Both the position numbers and the translations under genes were made by a program. Positions 18,400 to 27,960 of a stretch of 64,000 bases of DNA are shown one piece after another. The stretch's first letter is position 1. Every line of letters begins with the position of its first letter. Source of the DNA: Pelomonas sp937871895 (GTDB lineage Bacteria > Pseudomonadota > Gammaproteobacteria > Burkholderiales > Burkholderiaceae_C); the NCBI RefSeq assembly GCF_046348265.1, contig NZ_JAXMEO010000009.1. One strand, written 5' to 3'. The notes beneath the pieces were generated by a model that was not told the DNA's origin, did no database searches, and was given only the letters and a program-made list of their open reading frames with translations.

Positions 18400-19476
18400 A
18401 TGCCTGAGACGCCCGACCCCTCCTGTGGCAAGCCGACGCTGCGCGACTGGCGGCAGTGGTTCTACCCTGGCCCCACCCGCCGCTTCAGCACGGACGAGAT
18501 GGCGCGTGCCGGGCAGCAGCCCTGGCCCGAAGGCATCGATGCCTATTTGCTGATCAATGCGCTCGTGATCGTCGGGACGACCTGGCGCCCGAGCAAGCCG
18601 GCCTTCACCTTCTCGCTGGTCATGGCCGGCACCTTGGTCGCCACGGTCGCCATCCTGGCCGTGGCGCGGCTGCTGTGGCGGCGCCCCACGCGCCTGCTGC
18701 TCAACGTCGCCAGCTATGGCGCCGTGACCGTGGTGATGCTGGTGGTGGCCCTGCTGATGGCCGACCGCCAGCGCGCCACCGCGCAAGCCCTGCTGCCGCT
18801 GGCGCTGGCGGCCGTGACCGTCAGCATCTCGGGCTGGTGGATCCTGACGCTCTACCGCGTCGCGCAGATCGAGTCGCGGCTGCGCGAGCTGGACGAGCAG
18901 GCCGAGCGCGAGCGGCTCGCCTCGCAGCTGGCGGCCGCGCAGATCCAGCCGCACTTCCTCTTCAACACCCTCGCCTCGCTGCAGCACTGGGTGGACACCG
19001 GCGACGCGCGTGCCGCGCCGCTGTTGCGCAGCTTCACGGCCTACCTGCGCGCCACGCTGCCGATGTTCGAGCATGCGCTGCTGCCGCTGGCCAGCGAGAT
19101 CGACATGGTGCGCAGCTACCTGGAGATCATGCAGGCCCGCCTCGGCGAACGCCTGCGCTTCAGCATCTCCGTGGACCCGGTCGTCCACGTCCAGCTGCCG
19201 CCCGGCACCTTGCTGACGCTGGCCGAGAACGCCATCCGCCACGGCATCGAGCCCCAACTCGCCGGCGGCGCCATCGAGCTGCGTGTGATGCAGGCCGAAG
19301 CTGCCGTGGTCCTGCAGGTCCGCGACAACGGTGCTGGCCTCGACCCGGCCGCGCAAGACGGCGTGGGCCTTGCCAACACCCGCCGCCGCCTGGCCCAGGC
19401 CTTTGGCGAGCGCGCCAGCCTGCAACTTGAGCCCGCCGAGCCCGGCTGCCTCGCCACCCTCACCCTCCGCCCATGA
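18400..19476 (+). CDS. LytS/AlgZ-type sensor histidine kinase
   Basis: 358 aa. After a cytoplasmic N-terminus there are about four hydrophobic segments (residues about 48-155). A His_kinase domain follows with the phospho-acceptor in QIQPHFLFNTLASLQHWVD, then a HATPase domain with N-box LAENAIRHGIEPQ, G1 DNGAGLDP and G2 GVGLANTRRRLA. All key residues look intact. The TGA stop overlaps the ATG of the response regulator (19473), giving a coupled two-component pair. The signal is unknown. Confidence 0.93.
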   Translation: MPETPDPSCGKPTLRDWRQWFYPGPTRRFSTDEMARAGQQPWPEGIDAYLLINALVIVGTTWRPSKPAFTFSLVMAGTLVATVAILAVARLLWRRPTRLLLNVASYGAVTVVMLVVALLMADRQRATAQALLPLALAAVTVSISGWWILTLYRVAQIESRLRELDEQAERERLASQLAAAQIQPHFLFNTLASLQHWVDTGDARAAPLLRSFTAYLRATLPMFEHALLPLASEIDMVRSYLEIMQARLGERLRFSISVDPVVHVQLPPGTLLTLAENAIRHGIEPQLAGGAIELRVMQAEAAVVLQVRDNGAGLDPAAQDGVGLANTRRRLAQAFGERASLQLEPAEPGCLATLTLRP

Positions 19477-20222
19477 ACGCCCTGCTCGCCGACGACGAAG
19501 AAGCCCCGCGCGAACAACTGCGCGCCGCACTGGCCCGCCTGTGGCCCGAGCTGCACATCGTGGCCACCAGCAGCAATGGCGCCGAGGCCTGGGACGACTG
19601 CCTGCAGCACGAGCCGCAGATCGCCTTCCTCGACATCCGCATGCCCGGCTTGACCGGCCTCGAAGTGGCCCGCCGCCTCGCGCGGCTCGCACAGCCGCCG
19701 CTGATCGTGTTCGTCAGCGCGCACCAAGACCACGCGCTCGATGCCTTTGACGCCGGCGCCATCGACTACGTGCTCAAGCCGGTCGAGGACGCCCGCCTCG
19801 CGCAGACCCTGAGCCGCTTGCGCCAGCGCCTGCAGCAGCCCGCGCCCGATGCCGCGATGCTGCAGCGATTGCTCGCCCAGCTCGCGCCGCAACGGCCCGT
19901 GAGCCGCCCCATCCAGGCCAGCCTCGGCCGCGAGGTCAAGCTGATCCCGCCCGAAGACGTCTTCTACTTCGAGGCCGACAGCCGCTATACCCGCGTCGTC
20001 TACGAGGGCGGAGACGCCCTCATCCGCACCCCGCTGCGCGAGCTGCTGACCCAGCTCGACCCCGAGCAGTTCTGGCAGATCCACCGCAGCGTGCTGGTCA
20101 ACAGCCAGCGCATCGCCACGGCGCTGCGCGTGGACGAGAACAACATGGTCGTCACGCTCAAGGGCCGCGAAGAGAAGCTGCCGGTGTCGCGGCAGTTCCA
20201 GGGGCTGTTCAAGGGGCAGTGA
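19473..20222 (+). CDS. LytTR-family response regulator
   Basis: 249 aa. The receiver domain has acidic residues DDEE, the phospho-acceptor Asp in IAFLDIRMPGLTG, Ser in VFVSAHQDHALDAF and Lys in YVLKPVED. The C-terminal LytTR DNA-binding domain carries EVKLIPPEDVFYFEADSRYT and QFWQIHRSVLVNSQRIA. It is the partner of the kinase it overlaps. Its last 14 bp overlap the convergent acyltransferase gene. Confidence 0.94.
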   Translation: MNALLADDEEAPREQLRAALARLWPELHIVATSSNGAEAWDDCLQHEPQIAFLDIRMPGLTGLEVARRLARLAQPPLIVFVSAHQDHALDAFDAGAIDYVLKPVEDARLAQTLSRLRQRLQQPAPDAAMLQRLLAQLAPQRPVSRPIQASLGREVKLIPPEDVFYFEADSRYTRVVYEGGDALIRTPLRELLTQLDPEQFWQIHRSVLVNSQRIATALRVDENNMVVTLKGREEKLPVSRQFQGLFKGQ

Positions 20223-21354
20223 CGCCGACGAGGCCGCGCACGAGCGGCACCCTGCGCAGCCCCAAGTAGGCCAGCGCACAGAGGCCGAAGGTCAGAAGCA
20301 GCACGAGCAGGGCTTCCAGCCCCCAGGGCAGCGCCACGGGCCGCAGTGCCTGGGTCAACAGCACGATCACCGTCTGGTGCAGGATGTAGGCACAGAACAC
20401 GCCTTTGCTGACGGCGCGCACCCAGGGGCGAGGCGTCGCGAACAACCGCTGCGCAAAGCCACACGCGGCCACGATGGCCCACCAACTCATCAGCGCCCAC
20501 ACCGTGCGCTGCAAGACCATCACGGCGGGTGGCGCTGGAAGGCCCAGCCAACCCTGGGCATAGGTTTGCCACAGCGCCCAGCCCAGCACGGCCAGCACCA
20601 GCGCGGGCCAGCGGGCACGCTGGGCGTGCGGCCAAAGCCCTTCAGCCCACGGCGTGCGGCTCGCCCAGCCGAGCGCGAACAGCCAGCCGAAGATCAGGTG
20701 GTTGTACGGGTCCACCACGAAGTTGTGCGTGGACGGGAAGTGCGGCAACACCGCTAGGCGCGCCACGATCAAGGGCAGCGCCGGCACCAGCAGCCAGGCC
20801 CAGGTGGGCATGGCCACCGGCCGTGGCCGCCAGGGCAGGCGGCGCGCCGCCGCAACGACCAGCGTGGCGATCACGGCATAGGGCCAGAGGTAGGCCACAA
20901 ACCACAGGTGATTCCAGGTCGGCACGTCCAGGCACTCCTTGCCGCGGCACAGGTGCGCGGGCTTCAGGTAAACCGCCCAGAAGCTCAGGTAGCTGCCGTC
21001 GCCGAGCATCAGCTCGGGGGCTTTGGTCAGCAGCTCAAAGTAGGTTTGCGGCGGCACGATCACCAGCATGCCGAAGATCAGCGGCAGCAGCAGCCGCTTG
21101 GTGCGGTCCTTCAAGGTGCCCGCCACGCCCCGGCGCGCCAGCAGGTCATGGCAGGCCGCCCCGGCCACCAGGAAGAGCAGCCCCAGCCGCCAGGGCGCGC
21201 TCATCAGCATGAAGGGTTCCAGCACATGGCTGGCGGCCGGGCTCTTCACGTGCCAGTCCCAGGTCACGTAGTACATGCCCACGTGGTACGGGATCAGCAA
21301 CAGGAAGGCCGCGACGCGCAGGCCGTCGAGGAAAGGAAGGCGTTGAGTGTTCAT
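20209..21354 (-). CDS. Membrane acyltransferase (acyltransferase-3 / OpgC-like family)
   Basis: 381 aa with about ten hydrophobic segments. The N-terminus RLPFLDGLRVAAFLLLIPYH contains the D-G-L-R...H signature of acyltransferase-3 proteins, which O-acylate sugars of surface polysaccharides, glucans or lipids. It lies 54 bp downstream of the LytTR regulator on the same strand, so HK, RR and acyltransferase probably form one transcript. A role in envelope modification under control of one of the flanking two-component systems is an inference. Confidence 0.88.
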   Translation of the reverse strand: MNTQRLPFLDGLRVAAFLLLIPYHVGMYYVTWDWHVKSPAASHVLEPFMLMSAPWRLGLLFLVAGAACHDLLARRGVAGTLKDRTKRLLLPLIFGMLVIVPPQTYFELLTKAPELMLGDGSYLSFWAVYLKPAHLCRGKECLDVPTWNHLWFVAYLWPYAVIATLVVAAARRLPWRPRPVAMPTWAWLLVPALPLIVARLAVLPHFPSTHNFVVDPYNHLIFGWLFALGWASRTPWAEGLWPHAQRARWPALVLAVLGWALWQTYAQGWLGLPAPPAVMVLQRTVWALMSWWAIVAACGFAQRLFATPRPWVRAVSKGVFCAYILHQTVIVLLTQALRPVALPWGLEALLVLLLTFGLCALAYLGLRRVPLVRGLVGVTAP

Positions 21355-21408
21355 GCCTCACAGCGTGCCGGCCACCGCGCGAACCCGCCAGCGCGGCGGG
21401 GCGAGTCG

Positions 21409-22125
21409 TCAGCGCGCCGGGGCGAGTTGCTGCAACAGGTCGCGGTGGGCGCGGGAGACGCGCAGTTGCTCGCCGCAACGCATCGTCAGCACCGCCTCGC
21501 CGCTCGCGAGTAGCTGGCACTGCATCACGTGCTGCGGGTTGACCGCATGGCTGCGGTGCACACGCAAGAAGAGCCCCGCCCACGCGGGGCGCGCCAGCGC
21601 CGCCGCCAGCGTGCCGCGCTCCAGGTACTGCTGGGGCGGCAGGTGCAGGGCCAGGTAGTTGTCGGCCGCCGAGACCCATTGCACGTCGCCAAGCGGGATG
21701 CGCAGCCGCTGGTCCAGGTGTTCGACCCACCACTCGCCCGGCGGCGCCGCGAAGCTGGGCTGAGGCGCGGGCAAAGCGAGCTGCTCGCGCACGCGCTGCA
21801 GCGCCGTGGCCAGGCGCTCGGGCAGGTAGGGCTTGTGCAGGTAGTCGAGCGCGCCGAGCTCAAAAGCCTGCAGTGCGTGCTCGGTGTGCGCCGTCGAAAA
21901 GATCAGGCAGCGCAGCCCTCGCTGGCGCAAGGCCTCGGCCAGTTGCAGGCCGCTGGAGCCGGGCATTTCGATGTCGAGGATGGCGAGGTCGAAAGGCCCG
22001 GCCAGGCCGAGGGCTGCGGGCGCATCGGCGGCTTCCTCGACCACGGCGACATCCGAATGCGCCGCCAGCAGCCGACGCAACTTGGCGCGTGCGGCCGGTT
22101 CGTCATCGACCACCAGCACTCTCAT
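21409..22125 (-). CDS. LytTR-family response regulator
   Basis: 238 aa. The receiver has VLVVDDEPAARAKLRRLL, phospho-acceptor LAILDIEMPGSSGLQLAE, Thr in IFSTAHTEHALQAF and Lys in YLHKPYLPE. The C-terminal LytTR domain has LGDVQWVSAADNYLALHLP and FLRVHRSHAVNPQHV. ATG 22125 overlaps the kinase stop (ATGA). It is a paralogue-type partner to the regulator at 19473, about 1.2 kb away on the other strand. Confidence 0.94.
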   Translation of the reverse strand: MRVLVVDDEPAARAKLRRLLAAHSDVAVVEEAADAPAALGLAGPFDLAILDIEMPGSSGLQLAEALRQRGLRCLIFSTAHTEHALQAFELGALDYLHKPYLPERLATALQRVREQLALPAPQPSFAAPPGEWWVEHLDQRLRIPLGDVQWVSAADNYLALHLPPQQYLERGTLAAALARPAWAGLFLRVHRSHAVNPQHVMQCQLLASGEAVLTMRCGEQLRVSRAHRDLLQQLAPAR

Positions 22126-23180
22126 GCGATCGGCAACTCCAGCTGCAAGCGCGCGCCCTGTGCCATCGCCTCAAACGTGCAGCGCGCCTCGGCGCCGTAA
22201 CTCGTGTGCAGTCGCTCGCGCAGGTTGCTGAGACCGAAGCCACCACTGGGGGACGTGGGCAAGGGCTCAGGCTCCAAGGGACCGAGGCACTCGCTCACGA
22301 CCTCGATGCGAAGCGCCGCCTCGCGCCGCTCGGCCGACACGCGCACCGCCACTTGCCCCCGATGCCGCGCCACATCGTGCTTGATGGCGTTCTCCACCGG
22401 TGCGAGCAGCAGCAAGGCCGGCAAGCGACAGGCGCGGGCGGTGGCATCGGCATCGATCTCGACCTTGAGCCGCTCCTCGCCAAAGCGCGACTGCATCAGC
22501 GCGAGGAATGGCTCGATCAGCGCGAGCTCTTCGCCCACCGTGTGCTCGCCGCGCTGCTGCGCCGCCAGCGTCTGACGCAGCAGGTCAGCCAGTTGGCACA
22601 GCAGGCGGTCCGCCTTGGCCACGTCCTCATACATGACGGAGGAGACGAGGTTCAGGGTGTTGAAGAGGAAGTGCGGCTGCACCTGGTCCGCCAGGCGCGC
22701 CAGGCGTGCCGCCGCCAGCTCGCGCTCCATGGCCGCCGCGCGCTGGGCCGTCCAGATGCCACGCGAGATCAGCGCCAAGGTCGCGTAAGAGACCGCGTCC
22801 TTCGCCGTCTCATAGAGCAGCACATGCTGCCAGGGCCCCGAGTCGTAGGGCACGCCGGCCTGCGTGTACACGAGCGCCCGCAAGCCATACATGCCGACGA
22901 TGTGCAGCACCGCGTAGGTCAGCGCACCGCCCACATGCCCAGCCGCCTGCGCGGGCCACGCGCGGCCCCGCAGCCACTCAGTCCAGCCGTGCACCCCAAG
23001 CGCCAGCGGCGCCACGAAGACCACCGAACTGAACTCCCACAGCCACGGCTCCCAATGGTGTTGCCGACCACTGCGGACATAGTCCAGCAGCTCTGCCACC
23101 GACAGCAGCGTGCCCACCGCGATCCAGAAGAGCGCATAGGGCAGGCGCCAGGGGCGGGGCAGGAGGGGCTGAGGGCGCAT
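22122..23180 (-). CDS. LytS/AlgZ-type sensor histidine kinase
   Basis: 352 aa from ATG 23180; a GTG at 23204 is a possible longer start. It has four to five membrane segments in residues 10-150, then the phospho-acceptor block QVQPHFLFNTLNLVSSVMY and N-box PVENAIKHDVARH. The usual D-x-G-x-G of the ATP domain is replaced by SECLGPLEPEP before GGFGLSNLRERL. Several LytS-like kinases have a relaxed box here, so activity is plausible but not certain. First gene of the HK-RR-acyltransferase operon. Confidence 0.9.
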   Translation of the reverse strand: MRPQPLLPRPWRLPYALFWIAVGTLLSVAELLDYVRSGRQHHWEPWLWEFSSVVFVAPLALGVHGWTEWLRGRAWPAQAAGHVGGALTYAVLHIVGMYGLRALVYTQAGVPYDSGPWQHVLLYETAKDAVSYATLALISRGIWTAQRAAAMERELAAARLARLADQVQPHFLFNTLNLVSSVMYEDVAKADRLLCQLADLLRQTLAAQQRGEHTVGEELALIEPFLALMQSRFGEERLKVEIDADATARACRLPALLLLAPVENAIKHDVARHRGQVAVRVSAERREAALRIEVVSECLGPLEPEPLPTSPSGGFGLSNLRERLHTSYGAEARCTFEAMAQGARLQLELPIA

Positions 23181-23260
23181 GCGCTTAGCGTAGCGCGCCC
23201 ACACCAGCGCCCGCCGCTATTCAGCCCCGCGCGCGGGCAACTCGCCCCAGAACCTGGGTC

Positions 23261-24670
23261 TCAGGGCTTGAGACCCCCAGCCATCCCCCCAGCGAACGCG
23301 CGCGCCACCGCCACCACCGCCGCCGCCCGCTGCGCCTGCAGCTGGATCAAGCGGTCCTGCGCAGCGAGACGCTCGCGTTCGGCGTCGAGCAGGTTGAAGA
23401 AGTCGCTCACGCCGGCTTCGTAACGCTTGAGGGCCAGCTCGCGGGCGCGGGTGCTGGCTTCAGCGGCGGTGGCTTGAAACGCGGTTTGCTGCTCGACATC
23501 ACGCACGGTATCGAGGCTGGCCTGGGCGTCTTGCAGCGCCACGAGCTGGGCCTGCTCGGCTGCGGCCACCGCAGCCTCGTAGCCGGCGCGGGCGGCACCT
23601 TCCTCGGCCTTGCGTTGGCCAAAATCCAGCCACTGCCAGTTGAGCGTGGCGCCGAGGTTGCCGACCAGGCTGCTGTTCTTGAAGAGGTCGCCGGTCTGCG
23701 CCGCGCTCCAGCCGATGTTGCCGACGAGGCTCAGCGCCGGCCAGCGTGCGGCCCAGGCCTGGTTGGCGCGCGCGGCCTGGGCGGCAGCGCGGGCAAAGGC
23801 GGCCTGCACGTCGGGGCGCTGGGCCAGCAGCGTGGCGGGGCTGGGCAGGGAGGCCAGCTCGACGAGGCGGGGTGCGGGTAGCGGCGGCAGCGGGTCGGCA
23901 TCCGCCTTTGCACAGTCGGCCGGCGGCTGGCCGCGCAGCACGTCGAGCCGCAGGCGGGTGAGGCAGGCGGCGTTGCGCAGAGCAGGCACGCTGGCCTCGG
24001 TGCTGGCCAGCAGGCTTTCGGCACGTGCCGTGTCGGCGGCGGTGCCCCGGCCGGCGTCCACGCGGGCCTTGACGATGGCGAGCAGTTGGCGCTGCACGGT
24101 CAGCGTCTCACGCGCCAGCTGCAGGCGGTGGCCGAGGCCGATCAGCTCGGTCTGCAGGCTCACGGCCTGGGCCGCGAGGCTGAGGGCGGCGGCGTCACGG
24201 TCCCGCGCGGTGGCGGCGGCGTCCTGGCTGGCGGCATTGGCCGCGTTGCCGAGGCGGCCCCAGAGGTCCAGCTCCCAGTGCGCGCCGGTGCCCACGCTGT
24301 AGGCATTGCCATTGGCCACGGTGCCGGCCGGCGTGTAGGCGCGCTGGCGCTGTGCGCCGGCCGTGGCATCCAGCTGGGGCAGGCGCTCGGCGCCACGAGC
24401 CTCGGCCAGCAGTTGCTGCTGGCGCACGCGGGCGGCGGCGGCGCGCAGGTCGCGGTTGTTGGCGAGCACTTCGTCAACGAGGGCCTGCAACGGCGCGCTG
24501 CCTTCAAAGGCCTGGGCCAAGGACAGTGCCTGAGCGCTGTTCGCAGCGCCCGCCCCGCTGAAGGTTTGGGGCGCCAAGGCCTGCGGGCCAGCAGGCAGCG
24601 AGGGCGCGGCACAGGCCGCGAGGAAGACGGCGGCCGCAGCCGCTGCCAATGTGGTGAGACGGGTCAGCAT
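23261..24670 (-). CDS. Outer-membrane efflux lipoprotein (NodT/OprM family)
   Basis: 469 aa from ATG 24670, which shares one base with the RND stop (TGATG); a GTG at 24673 is also possible. The signal peptide ends in the lipobox LAAC. Two OEP repeats follow, with conserved helices (DELLANNRDLRAAAARVRQ-like in the first half; QRPDVQAAFARAAAQAARAN and YEAGVSDFFNLLDAERERLA in the second). It forms the trimeric outer-membrane exit duct of the efflux system encoded upstream. Confidence 0.93.
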   Translation of the reverse strand: MLTRLTTLAAAAAAVFLAACAAPSLPAGPQALAPQTFSGAGAANSAQALSLAQAFEGSAPLQALVDEVLANNRDLRAAAARVRQQQLLAEARGAERLPQLDATAGAQRQRAYTPAGTVANGNAYSVGTGAHWELDLWGRLGNAANAASQDAAATARDRDAAALSLAAQAVSLQTELIGLGHRLQLARETLTVQRQLLAIVKARVDAGRGTAADTARAESLLASTEASVPALRNAACLTRLRLDVLRGQPPADCAKADADPLPPLPAPRLVELASLPSPATLLAQRPDVQAAFARAAAQAARANQAWAARWPALSLVGNIGWSAAQTGDLFKNSSLVGNLGATLNWQWLDFGQRKAEEGAARAGYEAAVAAAEQAQLVALQDAQASLDTVRDVEQQTAFQATAAEASTRARELALKRYEAGVSDFFNLLDAERERLAAQDRLIQLQAQRAAAVVAVARAFAGGMAGGLKP

Positions 24671-27600
24671 CACTGGCCCTCCTTCTGGTCATCAACACCG
24701 GGGTGGAAGGCGTGGGCGGAGGCGTCCACCTGGGCGCGCAGGGCAGCGGCGCGCTGGCGGCGCTGCTCGGTGCTCTTGCGCAGCAGCGCGTAGAACACCG
24801 GCGTCAGGAAGATGCCGAACAGGGTCACACCGAGCATGCCGCTGAACACGGCGATGCCCATGGCGCGGCGCATCTCGCTGCCGGCGCCGCTGCCGAGGAT
24901 CAGCGGGATGACGCCGGCACAGAAGGCGATGGACGTCATCAGGATGGGGCGCAGCCGCAGGCGGCAGGCCTCGATGACGGCGTCCATCACGCTGCGCCCA
25001 TGCTCCTCCAGCTCCTTGGCGAACTCGACGATCAGGATGGCGTTCTTGCACGCCAGACCCACCAGCACGACGAGCGCGACCTGGGTGAAGAGGTTGAGGT
25101 CGCCCTCCTGCATGAAGGGCGGGAAGTGCGAGACCCACACGCCGAAGAGGGCCGACAAGATGCACATCGGCACGATCAGGATGATGGCCAGCGGCAGGCT
25201 CCAGCTCTCGTACTGCGCGGCGAGCACCAGGATCACGAGCACCACCGAGAAGGCCAGCACCGCCGCCAGCAGCGGCAGCTTGATGCCGCCGGGCAGCGTG
25301 ACCTCGCGGGTCAGGCGGTCTTGCAGCGTGAGGTCGGTCCACTCAAAGCCCATGCCGCGCGGCAGGCCCTTGAGCAGGCGCTCCATCTCGGCCTCGGCCT
25401 GCCCGCTGGAGAAGCCGGGCTTGGGCGCGCCATTGATGTCGGCCGAGGGGAAGCCGTTGTAGCGCGTGACGCGCGTGGGCCCGAAGGTGGGTTCCACCTG
25501 CATCAGCGCGCCCAGCGGCACCATGGCGCCGGCTTCGTTGCGCGTCTTCAGCGCGGTGATGGCGCTGGCGTCCGCGCGGAAAGGCGCGTCGGCCTGAACG
25601 ATGACCTGGTAGGTCTTGCCGAAGCGGCTGAAGTCGTTGACGTAGAGCGAGCCGAGGTTGATCTGCAGGGTGTCGTAGATGTCGCGCAGCGGCACGCCCA
25701 TCTGCTTGGCGCGCGTGCGGTCGACGTTGGCAAACAGCTGGGGCACGTTGATGTCGTAGGTCGAATAGGGCGTGCCAATGCTGCTGGCCGGGTTGGCGTA
25801 GAGCTGGCCGAGCTGACCCCAGACGGCACCGTAGAGCGCCTGCTCGCCTTGGCCCGAGCGGTCCTGCACCTGCAGCTTGAAGCCGCCGGCCGCGCCGAGG
25901 CCGTCCACCGCCGGGGGCGGCACGACGAACATGCGCGCGCCTTGAATCTGCTGGATGGCGCCATTGACGGCGCCGAGGATGGCGAACTTGCTCTTGTCGG
26001 CGCTGGTGCGGTTCTCAAAGTCGTCGAGACCGAAGAAGACGATGCCTTCGTTCGGGGCCGCCGAGAAGCCGGCGATCGAAAGGCCGGGAAAGGCCACCGA
26101 GTCCTTGATGCCTGGCACCTTGAGCGCGATTTCGCTCATGGAGCGGATCACTTCTTCCGTGCGGTCCAGGCTGGCACCGGCCGGCAACTGCGCCACGCCG
26201 ATCAGGTACTGCTTGTCCGGCGCGGGCACAAAGCCGGTGGGGATGCGCGTGAACAGCAGGGCCGTGAGCCCGAGCAGCACCGCGTAGACCGCCACAGCCA
26301 GCGACTTGCGCTTCAGGATGCCGGTGACACCGCGTCCATAGGCCTCGGAGCGGCGGTGGAAGAAGCGGTTGAAGCCGTGGAAGAAGCGGCCGAAGACGGC
26401 GTCCATCACGCGCGTGAGCTTGTCCTTGGGGGCGTCGTGCGGGCGCAGCAGGATGGCGGCGAGCGCGGGCGACAGCGTCAGCGAGTTGAAGGCCGAGATC
26501 AGCGTGCTGATGGTGATGGTGGCCGCGAACTGCTTGTAGAACTGGCCCGAGAGGCCGGGCACCAAGGTCAGCGGCACGAACACGGCCGAGAGCACCAGCG
26601 CGATGGCGATGATGGGGCCCGAGACCTCGCGCATGGCGCGCAGCGTCGCGTCGCGTGGCGTCAGGCCGTCTTCGATACCGCGCTCGACGTTCTCGACCAC
26701 CACGATGGCGTCGTCCACCACGATGCCAATGGCCAGCACGAGACCAAAGAGCGTCAGCGTATTGATCGAGAAGCCCAGCAGCATCAGTACGGCAAAGGTG
26801 CCGACGATGGACACTGGCACGGCCAAGAGCGGGATGACCGAGGCGCGCCAGGTCTGCAAGAAGACGATCACCACCAGCACCACCAGCAGCACGGCTTCGA
26901 CCAGCGTCGACACCACCTTCTCGATGCTGGTCTGCACGAAGCGGGTGGGGTCGTAGACGATGTCGTACTTGACGCCAGCCGGGAAGTCCTGCGAGAGCCG
27001 CGCCATGGTCTCGCGCACCTGCTTGGAGATGGCCAGCGCGTTGGAGCCCGGCGCCTGGAAGATGGCGATGGCGGCGGCCTCCTTGTTGTTGAGCAGGCTG
27101 CGCAGCGCATAGGTGTTGGCGCTGATCTCGACACGGCCGACGTCCTTGATGCGCACCATGGCGCCGGTGCGCGTGTCGGTGCGCACGATGATGTCGGCGA
27201 ACTCCTGCTCGCTAGCCAGGCGCCCTTGGGTGTTGATGGCAAGCTGCAGGTCCGTGCCCTTGGGGGCTGGCGACGCGCCCACCACGCCGGCCGCGACCTG
27301 GGCGTTCTGCTCGCGAATGGCAGCCACCACCTCAGCGGCCGTGAGCCCGCGCGCAGCGAGCTTGGTCGGGTCGAGCCAGACGCGCATCGCGTAGTCACCA
27401 GCGCCGAACATCATCACATTGCCCATGCCCGGCACACGCAGCAGCTCATCCCGCACATTGAGCTGGCCGTAGTTGCGCAGGTAGAGGGCATCGCGCGAGT
27501 TGTCCGGGCTCAGCAGGTGGACCACCATGGTGAGGTTGCTGGACTGCTTCTCGGTCGTGATGCCGATCTGCCGCACGATGTCGGGCAGGCGTGGCAGCGC

Positions 27601-27945
27601 GCGGTTGATGCGGTTCTGCACCGCCGTCTCGGCGGCCTCAGGGTGCGTGCCGACCTTGAAGGTCACCGTCAGCGCCATCACCCCGTCGCCGGTGGCCTGG
27701 CTTTCAAAGTAGAGGACGTTTTCCAGCCCGTTGATCTGCTCCTCCAGCGGCGTGGCCACGGTCTCGGAGATCACGCGCGGGTTGGCGCCGGGGTACTGCG
27801 CCGTGACCACGATGCGCGGCGGCGCGACCTCGGGGTACTCGGACACCGGCAGGTTGGGAATGGCCAGCAGGCCCAGCAGGAAGATGAAAAGCGACAGCAC
27901 CGTCGCGAAGCGCGGTCGGTCGATGAAGAAGCGGGAGATGTCCAT
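24670..27945 (-). CDS. RND efflux pump inner-membrane transporter (HAE1, MexF/OqxB-like)
   Basis: 1091 aa, somewhat longer than the usual 1030-1060 because of a polar C-terminal tail. It starts MDISRFFIDRPRFATVLSLF, very like MexF/OqxB proteins. The proton-relay Asp pair is present in GIVVDDAIVVVENVERG, and the second-half helix carries LVVLVGLACKNAILIVEFAK with its Lys. It is an H+-driven exporter of amphiphilic drugs or solvents working as a trimer with the adaptor and outer-membrane duct. The gene follows the adaptor by 15 bp and overlaps the duct gene. Confidence 0.97.
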   Translation of the reverse strand: MDISRFFIDRPRFATVLSLFIFLLGLLAIPNLPVSEYPEVAPPRIVVTAQYPGANPRVISETVATPLEEQINGLENVLYFESQATGDGVMALTVTFKVGTHPEAAETAVQNRINRALPRLPDIVRQIGITTEKQSSNLTMVVHLLSPDNSRDALYLRNYGQLNVRDELLRVPGMGNVMMFGAGDYAMRVWLDPTKLAARGLTAAEVVAAIREQNAQVAAGVVGASPAPKGTDLQLAINTQGRLASEQEFADIIVRTDTRTGAMVRIKDVGRVEISANTYALRSLLNNKEAAAIAIFQAPGSNALAISKQVRETMARLSQDFPAGVKYDIVYDPTRFVQTSIEKVVSTLVEAVLLVVLVVIVFLQTWRASVIPLLAVPVSIVGTFAVLMLLGFSINTLTLFGLVLAIGIVVDDAIVVVENVERGIEDGLTPRDATLRAMREVSGPIIAIALVLSAVFVPLTLVPGLSGQFYKQFAATITISTLISAFNSLTLSPALAAILLRPHDAPKDKLTRVMDAVFGRFFHGFNRFFHRRSEAYGRGVTGILKRKSLAVAVYAVLLGLTALLFTRIPTGFVPAPDKQYLIGVAQLPAGASLDRTEEVIRSMSEIALKVPGIKDSVAFPGLSIAGFSAAPNEGIVFFGLDDFENRTSADKSKFAILGAVNGAIQQIQGARMFVVPPPAVDGLGAAGGFKLQVQDRSGQGEQALYGAVWGQLGQLYANPASSIGTPYSTYDINVPQLFANVDRTRAKQMGVPLRDIYDTLQINLGSLYVNDFSRFGKTYQVIVQADAPFRADASAITALKTRNEAGAMVPLGALMQVEPTFGPTRVTRYNGFPSADINGAPKPGFSSGQAEAEMERLLKGLPRGMGFEWTDLTLQDRLTREVTLPGGIKLPLLAAVLAFSVVLVILVLAAQYESWSLPLAIILIVPMCILSALFGVWVSHFPPFMQEGDLNLFTQVALVVLVGLACKNAILIVEFAKELEEHGRSVMDAVIEACRLRLRPILMTSIAFCAGVIPLILGSGAGSEMRRAMGIAVFSGMLGVTLFGIFLTPVFYALLRKSTEQRRQRAAALRAQVDASAHAFHPGVDDQKEGQ

Positions 27946-27960
27946 GTGCGTGCGCCTCGC

